Assembly (NCBI GenBank): GCA_023250255.1
Contig: JAHFBB010000018.1
Span: 1-9,566 of the forward strand
Length of the DNA: 9,566 bases
Reading direction: 5' to 3'
Source of the DNA: Chloroflexota bacterium
GTDB taxonomy: Bacteria > Chloroflexota > Limnocylindria > QHBO01
Below the pieces are notes generated by a model that ran no database searches, had not been told where the DNA came from, and saw only the letters and a list, made by a program, of their open reading frames with translations. Below, in pieces: positions 1 to 6,944 of this stretch. The number at the start of each line of letters is the position of its first letter. Position 1 is the stretch's first letter. A program made the position numbers and the translations under genes.

Positions 1-330
1 GAGCTCGATGTAGTTCTCGATGATCCCGTTGTGGATGAGCGCCAGCCGACCGCTGCAATCGGTGTGGGGATGGGCGTTCAAGTCACTCGGCCGGCCGTGG
101 GTTGCCCAGCGGGTATGGGCAATGCCCGGGCTTCCGCTGGGAGACGTGCCGTTGAGCTGTTCTGCCAGGTTAGCCAGCTTGCCCGCGCGCTTCTCGACAA
201 ATACGTTGCCGGCGGCCGTTCGGACGGCAATACCGGCCGAGTCATAGCCGCGATACTCGAGACGGCGGAGCCCCTCCATCAGGATGGGCGCTGCGTCGCG
301 CGGCCCCACGTAGCCAACGATGCCGCACAT
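1..330 (-). CDS. glmS: Glutamine-fructose-6-phosphate aminotransferase, N-terminal part (cut by window edge)
   Basis: Makes glucosamine-6-phosphate from fructose-6-phosphate and glutamine, the entry step to UDP-GlcNAc and peptidoglycan. Only the first 110 residues, within the class II glutaminase (Ntn) domain, lie in the window. The protein begins MCGIVGYVG, so Cys2 becomes the N-terminal nucleophile after Met removal. Glutamine-site motifs are visible: EYRGYDSAG (about 25-33), HTRWATHG (72-79) and HNGIIENY (100-107). The ATG at 330 is preceded by a strong Shine-Dalgarno (GGGGAGG, 4 nt spacing) in the 15-nt gap after glmM, so it is surely the fourth gene of the cdaA-cdaR-glmM-glmS operon. The gap is far too short for a glmS ribozyme. 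The two C-terminal SIS (isomerase) domains are outside the window. The family assignment is firm; completeness cannot be judged. Confidence 0.96.
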   Translation of the reverse strand, partial: MCGIVGYVGPRDAAPILMEGLRRLEYRGYDSAGIAVRTAAGNVFVEKRAGKLANLAEQLNGTSPSGSPGIAHTRWATHGRPSDLNAHPHTDCSGRLALIHNGIIENYIEL

Positions 331-345
331 GTTGCCTCCCCTGGC

Positions 346-1677
346 CTAGTTCAATCGCTGGGCGGCGAGCTCACCCAGGTCCCGGGCGATGGCGGCGATC
401 TCGTCCTCCGTGTCCCCTTCGACCATGATCCGCAGCAGGGGTTCGGTCCCCGAGGCCCGGACCAGGATCCGTCCGCGTCCGGCCAGTTGCGCATCGGCCC
501 GGGTCACCGCGGCGGCGAATTCCGGATCGATCTGCCACTGGTCCTTGTGGCGGACGGCCGAGTTTATCACCACCTGCGGAAGCCTCGGTACGGCGGCAGC
601 CAGGTCCGACAGGCTCCCTCCGCCGGTATCGCGCAGGGTCCGGATCAGCTGGATGGCGGTCAGAAGGCCGTCGCCGGTGTTCGCCACCTCGCGGAAGATG
701 ATGTGGCCCGATTGCTCACCACCGAGCATCGCGCCGGATCGTTCCATGGCCTCCAGGACATGCCGGTCACCCACCGGGGTGCGCACGACCCGCCCGCCGG
801 CATCGTGAACGGCGCGTTCGAGGCCACCGTTGCTCATGACGCTCACGACCAGCACCCCATTCGGCAGGGTTCCCGCCGCCAGGCGCGCCAGCGCGCAGAT
901 CCCGAGGATGCCGTCGCCATCGACGATGTCGCCGCGCTCGCCGACCGCAATCAGCCGATCCGCATCGCCGTCGAATGCCAGGCCAAGATCCAGGCCGCGT
1001 TCGCGCACGAGGTCTGCCAGGGCCGATGGATGGGTACTGCCCAGCTCACGGTTGATGTTCGAGCCGTCCGGTTCGGCCCCGATCACCTGCAGTTGCGCAC
1101 CGAGGTCGGCAAACAGGCTGGGCGCAATGGATGCGGCCGAGCCGTTCGCGCAGTCCAGGCCGATGCGCAGTCCCGCCAGGGCATCGCCCGCCACCGCCTG
1201 CAGGTGGTCGCGATATGCCGCCACCGCCCGGGGATCGCGCCGAATTCGACCGAGCCCGCCGTTCCGCGGTCCCGGTAGTGACTCCGCCTGGAAGATGAGG
1301 TGCTCGAGCCGCTCCTCGGCCTCGTCGTCGATCTTGCGCCCGCCCGAAACGACCTTCAGGCCGTTGTCTTCGGCTTCGTTGTGCGAAGCGGAGATCATCA
1401 CGCCAGCCACGTGTTCGCCGCTGGCGGCGGCATGTGCCAGGCAGGGTGTGGTGACCACCCCGAGATCGACCACATCGGTCCCGACCGATGTCAGTCCCGC
1501 GGCCAGGGCCGCGGTGAGCATTTCGCCGGAACGTCGCGTGTCGCGCCCAACCACCACGCTACGTCCCTGACCATCGGTGAAGTGACCGAGCGCGCGTCCG
1601 AGGTCGAACGCCAACGACGCGGTCAGGTCTTCGTTGGCCACTCCGCGGATGCCATCGGTGCCGAACAGGCGTCCCAC
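346..1677 (-). CDS. glmM: Phosphoglucosamine mutase
   Basis: Converts glucosamine-6-phosphate to glucosamine-1-phosphate in the cytoplasm, between GlmS and GlmU in UDP-GlcNAc synthesis. The 443 residues match the usual family length (about 445). All alpha-D-phosphohexomutase signatures are present: N-terminal GRLFGTDGIRG, the phosphoserine loop ISASHN with catalytic Ser98, the metal-binding loop DGDADR (236-241), the sugar-binding GEQSGH (320-325) and the phosphate-binding RASGTEP loop (408-414). FGTDGIRG with ISASHN favours GlmM over ordinary phosphoglucomutases. The start is GTG, 2 nt after the cdaR stop, with no convincing Shine-Dalgarno, so translation is probably coupled to cdaR. Glycine and proline codons are strongly GC-biased like the neighbours. 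In Firmicutes GlmM from the same operon binds CdaA and lowers c-di-AMP production; whether that holds here is inference from context. Confidence 0.97.
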   Translation of the reverse strand: MGRLFGTDGIRGVANEDLTASLAFDLGRALGHFTDGQGRSVVVGRDTRRSGEMLTAALAAGLTSVGTDVVDLGVVTTPCLAHAAASGEHVAGVMISASHNEAEDNGLKVVSGGRKIDDEAEERLEHLIFQAESLPGPRNGGLGRIRRDPRAVAAYRDHLQAVAGDALAGLRIGLDCANGSAASIAPSLFADLGAQLQVIGAEPDGSNINRELGSTHPSALADLVRERGLDLGLAFDGDADRLIAVGERGDIVDGDGILGICALARLAAGTLPNGVLVVSVMSNGGLERAVHDAGGRVVRTPVGDRHVLEAMERSGAMLGGEQSGHIIFREVANTGDGLLTAIQLIRTLRDTGGGSLSDLAAAVPRLPQVVINSAVRHKDQWQIDPEFAAAVTRADAQLAGRGRILVRASGTEPLLRIMVEGDTEDEIAAIARDLGELAAQRLN

Positions 1678-1679
1678 GG

Positions 1680-2891
1680 CTACGGACCGCCCGGAGTGAG
1701 GGTGACCGACACGGCCGTCAGCGTGCCGACCAGGGTGACGCCCGCTGGAAGGGTGACATCGGGAACGATCTGGTACGTGCCGGCCGACAGGCCGGTCATG
1801 TCCAGCAACGGAATGATCGACGCGGGATCGAGCGCGTTCAGGCTCGCCAGCGAGCCGCTCAGCAGGAGAGCGATCTGCTCGGTTCCCGGCAAACAGGTCA
1901 GGCCAGGTCCAACGTTGGCGCAGGCAACCCCGACCAGCACCGTCCGCGACCCACTGTCGGCCACCACGTCGAGGTGCACCACGACCGCCGTACTCGTCTC
2001 TGGCGCGAGGTGCGTCCCAGGCGGAAGCACCAGGGTCCCCTCCAGATCCACGCTGCTGGTGGCGTCGGCCAGATCGAGCGAATCCGTCGACACCGTCACG
2101 ATCGAGGCAAGCTCCTCGGGCGTGCCGAACAGGGTGACGATCGGCGGATCCACCGTCACCGATCGCAGCCGGAAGCCGGCACCGGTACTGCCAGTCAGTT
2201 CCGTCGAAACCGGAACGGTCTTTGAGGTCTCGACCGTACTCACCGCGATCTCGACCTGGACTGCGTTCGGTGTCAGCTCGACCTGCTCGACCCGCTGGCC
2301 GTTTACGTCGACCGCCTCGAGATCAACCTGCTGCGAGACGTCGATGCCCGACGGGTCGATCCGAACGCGAGCGACCGCCCGGTTCACGAGCCGCAGCCGA
2401 CTCTCCGGTCCCTGGGCGAGAACCGATTGAGGGGCAACCTGAGGGGTCTCGATCTCGAGCCCGGGAGGCACCACCCCCCGATCGACTTCGACCCGGATCG
2501 ATCGAGCACCAAGTCGGTCGAGGGCGACCGTCGCCTCTCGTGGCTCCCAACTGATGATCTCGACCGCGTCGCTCAGCGAGCGAAGTTCGACCGGCAGGAC
2601 CTGCGGTTCACCGGCCAGGCCAAGGTCATAGGCAGCCAGGTCCACGCTGGCAGCGAACGTCTCAATGGTCACCTGGTCGGCCGACTCCGAGGTCACCCGG
2701 TAGGTGACGTCAATGCTGCCCAACTGCTGGGTGAGCAGGTACGTGTTCGGCGGCTGGCTGGTGGCCACGATCGGCACGCCAGGGAACCGCTCCTCGACGA
2801 ACGAACTGGAAAAAACGAGCCCGGCATACAGGATCGTCGACAGCAGTAGCGCGCCGAGCTTGAGATGCCAGTTGCGGAGGAGCCAGCTCAT
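1680..2891 (-). CDS. cdaR: YbbR-domain protein, regulator of the c-di-AMP synthase CdaA
   Basis: A 403-residue membrane-anchored protein. A short basic N-terminus (WLLRNWHLK) precedes one hydrophobic segment (about 11-29), and the rest is predicted to lie outside the membrane. After it come four YbbR-like beta-rich repeats at roughly 34-126, 130-218, 221-309 and 312-400. The second to fourth each carry the typical 'PxGl/gvxv' or 'VxPxxVxxxG' strand patterns, for example VTVDPPIVTLFG at 245-256. CdaR proteins of Firmicutes bind CdaA through the membrane and modulate its activity; this role is taken from family knowledge and from the adjacent cdaA. Its ATG overlaps the cdaA stop as ATGA, so the two are almost certainly translationally coupled. 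A GGAG motif lies 11 nt upstream. The only cysteines, Cys324 and Cys333, sit in the last repeat. Sequence conservation in this family is low, so repeat boundaries are approximate. Confidence 0.9.
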   Translation of the reverse strand: MSWLLRNWHLKLGALLLSTILYAGLVFSSSFVEERFPGVPIVATSQPPNTYLLTQQLGSIDVTYRVTSESADQVTIETFAASVDLAAYDLGLAGEPQVLPVELRSLSDAVEIISWEPREATVALDRLGARSIRVEVDRGVVPPGLEIETPQVAPQSVLAQGPESRLRLVNRAVARVRIDPSGIDVSQQVDLEAVDVNGQRVEQVELTPNAVQVEIAVSTVETSKTVPVSTELTGSTGAGFRLRSVTVDPPIVTLFGTPEELASIVTVSTDSLDLADATSSVDLEGTLVLPPGTHLAPETSTAVVVHLDVVADSGSRTVLVGVACANVGPGLTCLPGTEQIALLLSGSLASLNALDPASIIPLLDMTGLSAGTYQIVPDVTLPAGVTLVGTLTAVSVTLTPGGP

Positions 2892-3829
2892 GGCGACCGC
2901 GACTCCATTCCGGCCGGATCAACCGCCTCGCCGTCCACAACCCGCGCATCAGGGTCGATGGGCTCATCGTCATCAGCGACCGGCATTTGCCAGCGACCCT
3001 CCAGGGTTCGGCGCAGAAGAGGGGCGGCCTGACGAGGTGCCTGCGGCCGAATCAGGCTGAAAATCCGGCGGCGCAGGCGATCCTCGCTCAGATTCCGCTC
3101 GATACGGCCGCGCATGACCAGCGAGATCGAGCCGGTCTCCTCGCTGACCACCACGATCACCGCATCGGTCTGCTCTGACAAGCCGATGGCCGCCCGGTGC
3201 CGGGTTCCGTAGCGTTCCGAATCGAGAGCCACCTGGCTGAGCGGCAACAGGACCCCGGCTGCCAGGATTCTGTTGCCGGCCACGATCACCGCCCCGTCGT
3301 GGAGGGCCGTGCCGCGGTAGAAGATCGTCGACAGCAATTCGGCCCGAAGCTCGGCATTGAGCGGGATGCCCGACTCGGCGGCGAGATCGTGGAGACCGGT
3401 TTCGCGCTCGATAACGATCAGCGCGCCATGGCGCGACCCGGACAGCAGGCGGGCAGCCCGCGAGACCTCGCGGGCTGTGGTATCGGCCGCGGTGATCTCC
3501 GGTGAGGTGAAGAATCGGTTCAGTGAGCCAAGCCGGCCAATCTGCTCAAGGCCTCGCCGAAGTTCTGGCTGGAAGACGACCACGATGGCGAACAGGCCGA
3601 CCACTGCCCCCGCCTCGAGCAGGGATGTCAGCAGGACGAGGTCAAGGAACTGGGCGCCGAGGTAGACGAGGTACACGACCGTCAGACCGATGACGATCCG
3701 GACGGCGCGGGTCCCGCGAATGAGCAGGAACAGGCCGTAGATGATGACGGCCACCAGGACGATATCGACAACCGAAGTCCAGGTGCCGCGGAGAAACGTG
3801 TCGAAGAAAGTGCCTAGGGCGTCAAACAC
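2888..3829 (-). CDS. cdaA: Diadenylate cyclase CdaA (membrane-bound c-di-AMP synthase)
   Basis: Condenses two ATP into the second messenger c-di-AMP, which controls potassium and osmolyte homeostasis and, indirectly, cell-wall integrity. The 313 residues begin with three hydrophobic segments (about 19-38, 43-60, 65-87), then a short linker and the cytoplasmic DAC domain (about 100-255). Both catalytic signatures are intact: DGA (178-180, in LHDGAVIV) and RHR (210-212, in TRHRAAIG). Three N-terminal membrane segments mark CdaA rather than DisA or CdaS. The GTG start has an AGGAG 10 nt upstream. The gene follows rpsI after a 79-nt gap containing a hairpin, and its end overlaps cdaR by ATGA. An additional tail of about 50 residues after the DAC domain is basic/proline-rich, then acidic (DDDEPIDPD), and makes the protein longer than the roughly 273-residue Firmicutes enzymes. 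Confidence 0.96.
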   Translation of the reverse strand: MFDALGTFFDTFLRGTWTSVVDIVLVAVIIYGLFLLIRGTRAVRIVIGLTVVYLVYLGAQFLDLVLLTSLLEAGAVVGLFAIVVVFQPELRRGLEQIGRLGSLNRFFTSPEITAADTTAREVSRAARLLSGSRHGALIVIERETGLHDLAAESGIPLNAELRAELLSTIFYRGTALHDGAVIVAGNRILAAGVLLPLSQVALDSERYGTRHRAAIGLSEQTDAVIVVVSEETGSISLVMRGRIERNLSEDRLRRRIFSLIRPQAPRQAAPLLRRTLEGRWQMPVADDDEPIDPDARVVDGEAVDPAGMESRSP

Positions 3830-3859
3830 GAAGATTGCGCTCCTGCGGCGTCGGCCGGG

Positions 3860-3865
3860 ATGATA
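3860..3865 (-). promoter_or_regulatory. Possible -10 element ahead of cdaA
   Basis: On the minus strand TATCAT matches the sigma70 -10 consensus at five of six positions and would place a transcription start near 3853, leaving a leader of about 24 nt with AGGAG before the GTG of cdaA. A matching -35 at 17 bp would fall inside the preceding hairpin and does not resemble TTGACA (GCTGAG). This is therefore only a weak candidate. It matters because it would let cdaA-cdaR-glmM-glmS be expressed separately from the ribosomal genes. Confidence 0.2.
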
Positions 3866-3871
3866 CCAAAG

Positions 3872-3895
3872 GGCCCCGGCCGCTCAGCCGGGGCC
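3872..3895 (-). terminator. Terminator-like GC hairpin after rpsI
   Basis: A perfect 9-bp inverted repeat, GGCCCCGGC / GCCGGGGCC with a 6-nt loop, begins 13 nt past the rpsI stop. On the minus strand the stem is followed by CTTTGG, only a short T run, so intrinsic termination may be partial. The placement right after the last ribosomal gene and before cdaA suggests the end, or an attenuation point, of the ribosomal operon. On the plus strand no T run follows, and no plus-strand gene exists to terminate. Confidence 0.55.
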
Positions 3896-3908
3896 ACCCT
3901 GGTGCGAC

Positions 3909-4301
3909 TCAGCGCTTGGTGTACTGGGGCGCCTTGCGGGCCCGCTTGAGTCCGTACTTCTTGCGTTCCTTGGCCCGCGGGTCACGGGTCAGGTACCCCG
4001 CCTCGCGAAGCGCCGCACGGGTGTCGGGATGTCCGGCCAGCAGCGCCCGGGCAATGCCGTGGCGGATGGCCCCAGCCTGGCCGGAGAAGCCGCCGCCGGC
4101 GACCAGCACGGTCGCGCTGTAGCGACCCTCGGTATCGGTCACCCGGAAAGGTGCACTAACCGTCGTCGCGCCGAACGTCGGGCCGAAATAGTCGGACAGG
4201 GCCTTGCCGTTGATGGTGATGCTGCCATCCCCGGCCATGAGCCTCACGCGGGCGATGGACGTCTTGCGGCGACCGGTGCCGTACAGGTAGCTGGCGTTCA
4301 T
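3909..4301 (-). CDS. rpsI: 30S ribosomal protein S9 (uS9)
   Basis: Small-subunit head protein whose C-terminal tail reaches the P-site tRNA. The 130 residues match the family length. Visible signatures are YGTGRRKTSIARV (7-19), the GGGFSGQAGAIRHGIARAL stretch (69-87) and the basic C-terminal half ending APQYTKR, with the conserved terminal Lys-Arg (usually S-K-R, here T-K-R). Its ATG overlaps the rplM stop as ATGA, and a strong GGGGAGG lies inside the end of rplM, 10 nt upstream, the usual rplM-rpsI coupling. It is the last ribosomal gene of the run and is followed by a hairpin. Confidence 0.98.
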   Translation of the reverse strand: MNASYLYGTGRRKTSIARVRLMAGDGSITINGKALSDYFGPTFGATTVSAPFRVTDTEGRYSATVLVAGGGFSGQAGAIRHGIARALLAGHPDTRAALREAGYLTRDPRAKERKKYGLKRARKAPQYTKR

Positions 4302-4744
4302 TCGGTGGGTGCCTCCCCGGTCTCCACGGCGACCGGCTGCTGGGCCTGGTGCGGGTGGTCCGGCCCGGGGTAGACCTTCAATTTGCGGAGCATGGCCCGT
4401 CCCAGCCGGTTCTGGGGCAGCATGCCCCAGACCGCCCGCTCGATCACCAGGGTCGGCTTGCGCTCAAGCAGGTGGTCCAGCGTCTCGGCCTTCAAGCCGC
4501 CAGGGTAGTTCGAGTGCCGGTAGTAGGTCTTCTGACTGAGCTTGTTGCCGGTCACCCGGATCTGGGCAGCGTTGATCACGACCACATGGTCACCGCTGTC
4601 GAGGTGCGGCGACCAGGTCGGCTTGTGCTTGCCCTCGAGCAAGGTGGCAATGCGGGTCGACAACCGACCGAGCGTCTGCCCGGAGGCGTCCACCACCCAC
4701 CAGCCCCGTTCGATTTCGTTCGCCTTGACGGCGTAAGTCTTCAC
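4298..4744 (-). CDS. rplM: 50S ribosomal protein L13 (uL13)
   Basis: Early-assembling large-subunit protein that binds 23S rRNA. The 148 residues are slightly longer than the 142 of E. coli because of a short acidic tail (VETGEAPTE). Conserved segments: WWVVDASGQTLGRLST (15-30), the GKHKPTWSPHLDSGDHVVVIN run (38-58), KTYYRHSNYPGG (72-83), AVWGMLPQNRLGR (104-116) and LKVYPGPDHPHQAQQP (122-137). The start is GTG: an in-frame TGA lies 9 nt upstream (4751-4753) and no other start fits. The purine-rich GGAAGGAAG sits about 13 nt upstream, longer than ideal spacing. It lies 21 nt after truA and overlaps rpsI by ATGA. Confidence 0.98.
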   Translation of the reverse strand: MKTYAVKANEIERGWWVVDASGQTLGRLSTRIATLLEGKHKPTWSPHLDSGDHVVVINAAQIRVTGNKLSQKTYYRHSNYPGGLKAETLDHLLERKPTLVIERAVWGMLPQNRLGRAMLRKLKVYPGPDHPHQAQQPVAVETGEAPTE

Positions 4745-4765
4745 GTCAGTTCAACGACTTCCTTC

Positions 4766-5518
4766 CTACCGATAGAGGACCCGCTCGAGTGTCAGGCCAA
4801 CTGCGGGCACCGCACGTCCGTGCAGTGCCCGGGCCCCGCGGTCGAGAATGGCCTCAATCCCATCAGGGTCGAGACCTCCGCGTCCCGCTTCGATCAGGAC
4901 GGCCACCAGGCTGCGCACCATCCTCCGAAGGAAGGCGTTGCCGCTGACCCGGACCTCGATCAACGAGCCGCGAGCAGTCACCTCGACGGCTATCAGCCGT
5001 CGGATGGTCTGCCCATGAGCGTCGCTGCCCAGGGCCGCGAAGTCCCGCTCCCCGACCATCCGGGCCGCGGCGGCCTGCATGGCCACCACGTCGAGTCGAT
5101 CGGGGATCTCGAGCGTCCGATGCCGTTCCGTGGGCCGACCATCACCACCGGTTCTGATCCGGTAGCGATAGATCCGCACCGCGGCCTGTCGACGCGGGTC
5201 GAAACCCGGTCGAGCAGCGTGCAGGGATCGGACCCGAACGTCCCGCGGCAGGGCCGCGTTCAGTCGGCGTCGCAACTCCGGCCATCCCGGCAGCCCTCCT
5301 GTGAAGGCAGCCGGCAGGCAGAATGCCACGACCTGTCCGGTGGCATGCACCCCGGCATCGGTTCTGCCGGCGAAACGGACGATGATCCGCTCGCCGGTTA
5401 GTCTGTTAAGAACCTCCTCCAACTCTCCCTGCACCGTCCGAGCGTTCGGTTGGCGCTGGGAGCCGGCGAAGTCGGTCCCGTCATACTCGATCACCGCCCG
5501 GACGCACCGTTGCGTCAT
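4766..5518 (-). CDS. truA: tRNA pseudouridine(38-40) synthase TruA
   Basis: Isomerises uridines 38, 39 and 40 in the tRNA anticodon arm to pseudouridine, improving codon reading. The 250 residues from the chosen ATG fit the family length. Motifs: EYDGTDFAGSQRQPNARTVQ (11-30), the catalytic loop GRTDAGVHA with nucleophile Asp54, FDPRRQAAVRIYRYRI (106-121; the usual FHAR becomes FDPR), and GNAFLRRMVRS (193-203). The reading frame is open to 5665, overlapping rplQ, but that stretch has no homology character, so I start at 5518; an ATG at 5527 (three residues longer) is equally possible. Neither has a visible Shine-Dalgarno, which is odd given the 43-nt gap after rplQ. Position between rplQ and rplM is conserved in many bacteria. 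Confidence 0.96.
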   Translation of the reverse strand: MTQRCVRAVIEYDGTDFAGSQRQPNARTVQGELEEVLNRLTGERIIVRFAGRTDAGVHATGQVVAFCLPAAFTGGLPGWPELRRRLNAALPRDVRVRSLHAARPGFDPRRQAAVRIYRYRIRTGGDGRPTERHRTLEIPDRLDVVAMQAAAARMVGERDFAALGSDAHGQTIRRLIAVEVTARGSLIEVRVSGNAFLRRMVRSLVAVLIEAGRGGLDPDGIEAILDRGARALHGRAVPAVGLTLERVLYR

Positions 5519-5561
5519 GACTGGCATCGAGCTGTTCGATTGTTGGTCTGTCGACCGAACT

Positions 5562-5915
5562 CTAGACGAGCTCGATCTGGACCATGGGCGCGGCGTCTCC
5601 CAGCCGCGGCCCGAGCTTGGTGATTCGGGTGAATCCCGATGTCCGATCGGCGTACTTGCTGGCAAGTTCGCTCATCAGTTTCTCGACGATGATCGGCTCG
5701 AGCGGCATGGACGAAACGAGCTTGCGCCGTGCCGACAGATCGCCCCGCTTGGCGGTGGTGATCCAGCCATCCACCACGCCGCGCACCTCCTTGGCCTTGG
5801 CCTCGGTGGTCCGAACGCGCTCGAAGCGGACAATGGCAACCGCCAGGTTGCTCAGCATGAGCATCCGATGATCGGCAGTGCGACTCAGCTTCCGGCCGCT
5901 GACCCGATGGGCCAT
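5562..5915 (-). CDS. rplQ: 50S ribosomal protein L17 (bL17)
   Basis: Large-subunit protein near the exit tunnel. The 117 residues match the short bacterial form. The start MAHRVSGRKLSRTADHRMLM, the TTEAKAKEVRGVVDGWITTAKRGDL segment (around 36-60) and the C-terminal SGFTRITKLGPRLGDAAPM region (93-111) are diagnostic. The ATG begins 2 nt after the rpoA stop, with GAGG inside the rpoA end 7 nt upstream, so it is coupled to rpoA as in the alpha operon. The stop lies 43 nt before truA. Confidence 0.98.
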   Translation of the reverse strand: MAHRVSGRKLSRTADHRMLMLSNLAVAIVRFERVRTTEAKAKEVRGVVDGWITTAKRGDLSARRKLVSSMPLEPIIVEKLMSELASKYADRTSGFTRITKLGPRLGDAAPMVQIELV

Positions 5916-5917
5916 TT

Positions 5918-6937
5918 CTAGGCCTCGCGCTGCATCTCGGCGGCCATGGCCTCGTCGAGTTCGGCCGCGTCGGGCAGATCCTCGTCGTCGGCCACCCCTC
6001 CGCTGTCGGGCACGATGAACCCGCGCAGCGCCAGACGCTCTTTCATCTCGTCAAGGCTCTTCTTGCCGAAATTGCGCATGCGAAGCAGTTCGTCATCCCC
6101 CAGGGCGAGCAATTGCCCGATCTTGGTGATGTTATTGCGCTTCAGACTGTTATAGGCCCGCATGGGCAGGTCAAGTTCTTCGATGGGCGCGTCGAGGAGG
6201 TTGGCATTGTTGATCTGCGGGAGATCGTCCGCAGCACCCATCGGTCGACTGCCCATGTCGGCGAACCGACTGAACTCTCGAACCAGGATCCGAGCGGCGT
6301 CCGCCAACGCGGCCTGCGGGGTGGTGGTGCCATCGGTCTCGATATCGAGGGTCAGCTTGTCGAAGTTGGTCATCTGACCCACGCGGGTGTTCTCGATACT
6401 GAAGTTCACTCGACGAACCGGGGAGAAGATGGCGTCCACCGGGATGATGCCGATGGGCATCTCCTCGGTGTGCTCGGCGCCGCGGTAGCCCATGCCCACC
6501 TCGATGGTCAGGTCCATCTCGATCGACCCGGCGTCGGAATCGAGGGTCAGCAGGACGAGATCGGGGTTGATGATCTCGATGTCGGCCGACTCGGAAATGT
6601 CACCGGCGGTGACCGCCCCGGCACCGTGCTTGATGAGCTTGAGATTCACCGCGTGGCGGGCGAAGGAGCGAAGGCGGATCTTCTTCACGTTCAGCACGAT
6701 CTGGGTGAGGTCTTCCTTGACGTTGGGCAGGGTACTGAACTCGTGGGAAACGCCGACCACCTGGATCGAGGTCACCGCTGCACCTTCCAGCGAAGACAGC
6801 AGGACTCGTCGCAGGGCGTTGCCCAGGGTGACGCCGTACCCCGCCTGAAGGGGGTTGACCTCGAACCGACCGCGGTTGCCGTCGGCGTCGACCTCCTCGA
6901 TTCTGGGGGTTGTCTCGGGTTCGATCATGAGGACCAT
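5918..6937 (-). CDS. rpoA: DNA-directed RNA polymerase alpha subunit
   Basis: The alpha dimer nucleates RNA polymerase assembly, and its C-terminal domain contacts UP elements and activators. The chosen start gives 339 residues. N-terminal domain (about 1-235): FEVNPLQAGYGVTLGNALRR (25-44), RRVLLSSLEGAAVTS, GYRGAEHTEEMPIGIIPVDAIFSPV (150-174) and NFSIENTRVGQ (178-188). Linker with LDAPIEELDLP, then the C-terminal domain: PMRAYNSLK contains Arg260 and Asn263, equivalent to E. coli Arg265/Asn268, and NFGKKSLDEMKERL (289-302) is intact. A strong TAGGAG lies 4 nt before the ATG at 6937, which decides against an internal ATG at 6928 and against the in-frame open region further upstream that overlaps rpsD. 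It ends with an acidic tail, about 313-338. It starts 7 nt after the rpsD stop. Confidence 0.98.
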   Translation of the reverse strand: MVLMIEPETTPRIEEVDADGNRGRFEVNPLQAGYGVTLGNALRRVLLSSLEGAAVTSIQVVGVSHEFSTLPNVKEDLTQIVLNVKKIRLRSFARHAVNLKLIKHGAGAVTAGDISESADIEIINPDLVLLTLDSDAGSIEMDLTIEVGMGYRGAEHTEEMPIGIIPVDAIFSPVRRVNFSIENTRVGQMTNFDKLTLDIETDGTTTPQAALADAARILVREFSRFADMGSRPMGAADDLPQINNANLLDAPIEELDLPMRAYNSLKRNNITKIGQLLALGDDELLRMRNFGKKSLDEMKERLALRGFIVPDSGGVADDEDLPDAAELDEAMAAEMQREA

Positions 6938-6944
6938 CTGACTC

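Noticed and set aside
331..345. glmS ribozyme before glmS
   Set aside because: Only 15 nt separate glmM and glmS, and these hold just the Shine-Dalgarno; the ribozyme core is much longer.
31..1570. Long plus-strand open frames opposite glmM (for example 31-1278 and 830-1570)
   Set aside because: They are low-complexity Arg/Ala/Pro-rich translations antisense to clearly conserved glmM and glmS codons; GC-rich DNA produces such open frames by chance.
3830..3908. c-di-AMP (ydaO-type) riboswitch before cdaA
   Set aside because: The gap is 79 nt, dominated by one simple hairpin; the known riboswitch is larger with several helices.
4349..5401. Plus-strand open frame of 350 codons opposite rplM and truA
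   Set aside because: It covers two conserved genes on the other strand and its translation has no recognisable domain.
5519..5665. N-terminal extension of TruA to the ATG at 5665
   Set aside because: The extra 49 residues overlap rplQ out of frame and are Ser/Arg/Pro-rich without homology; the family begins near 5518.
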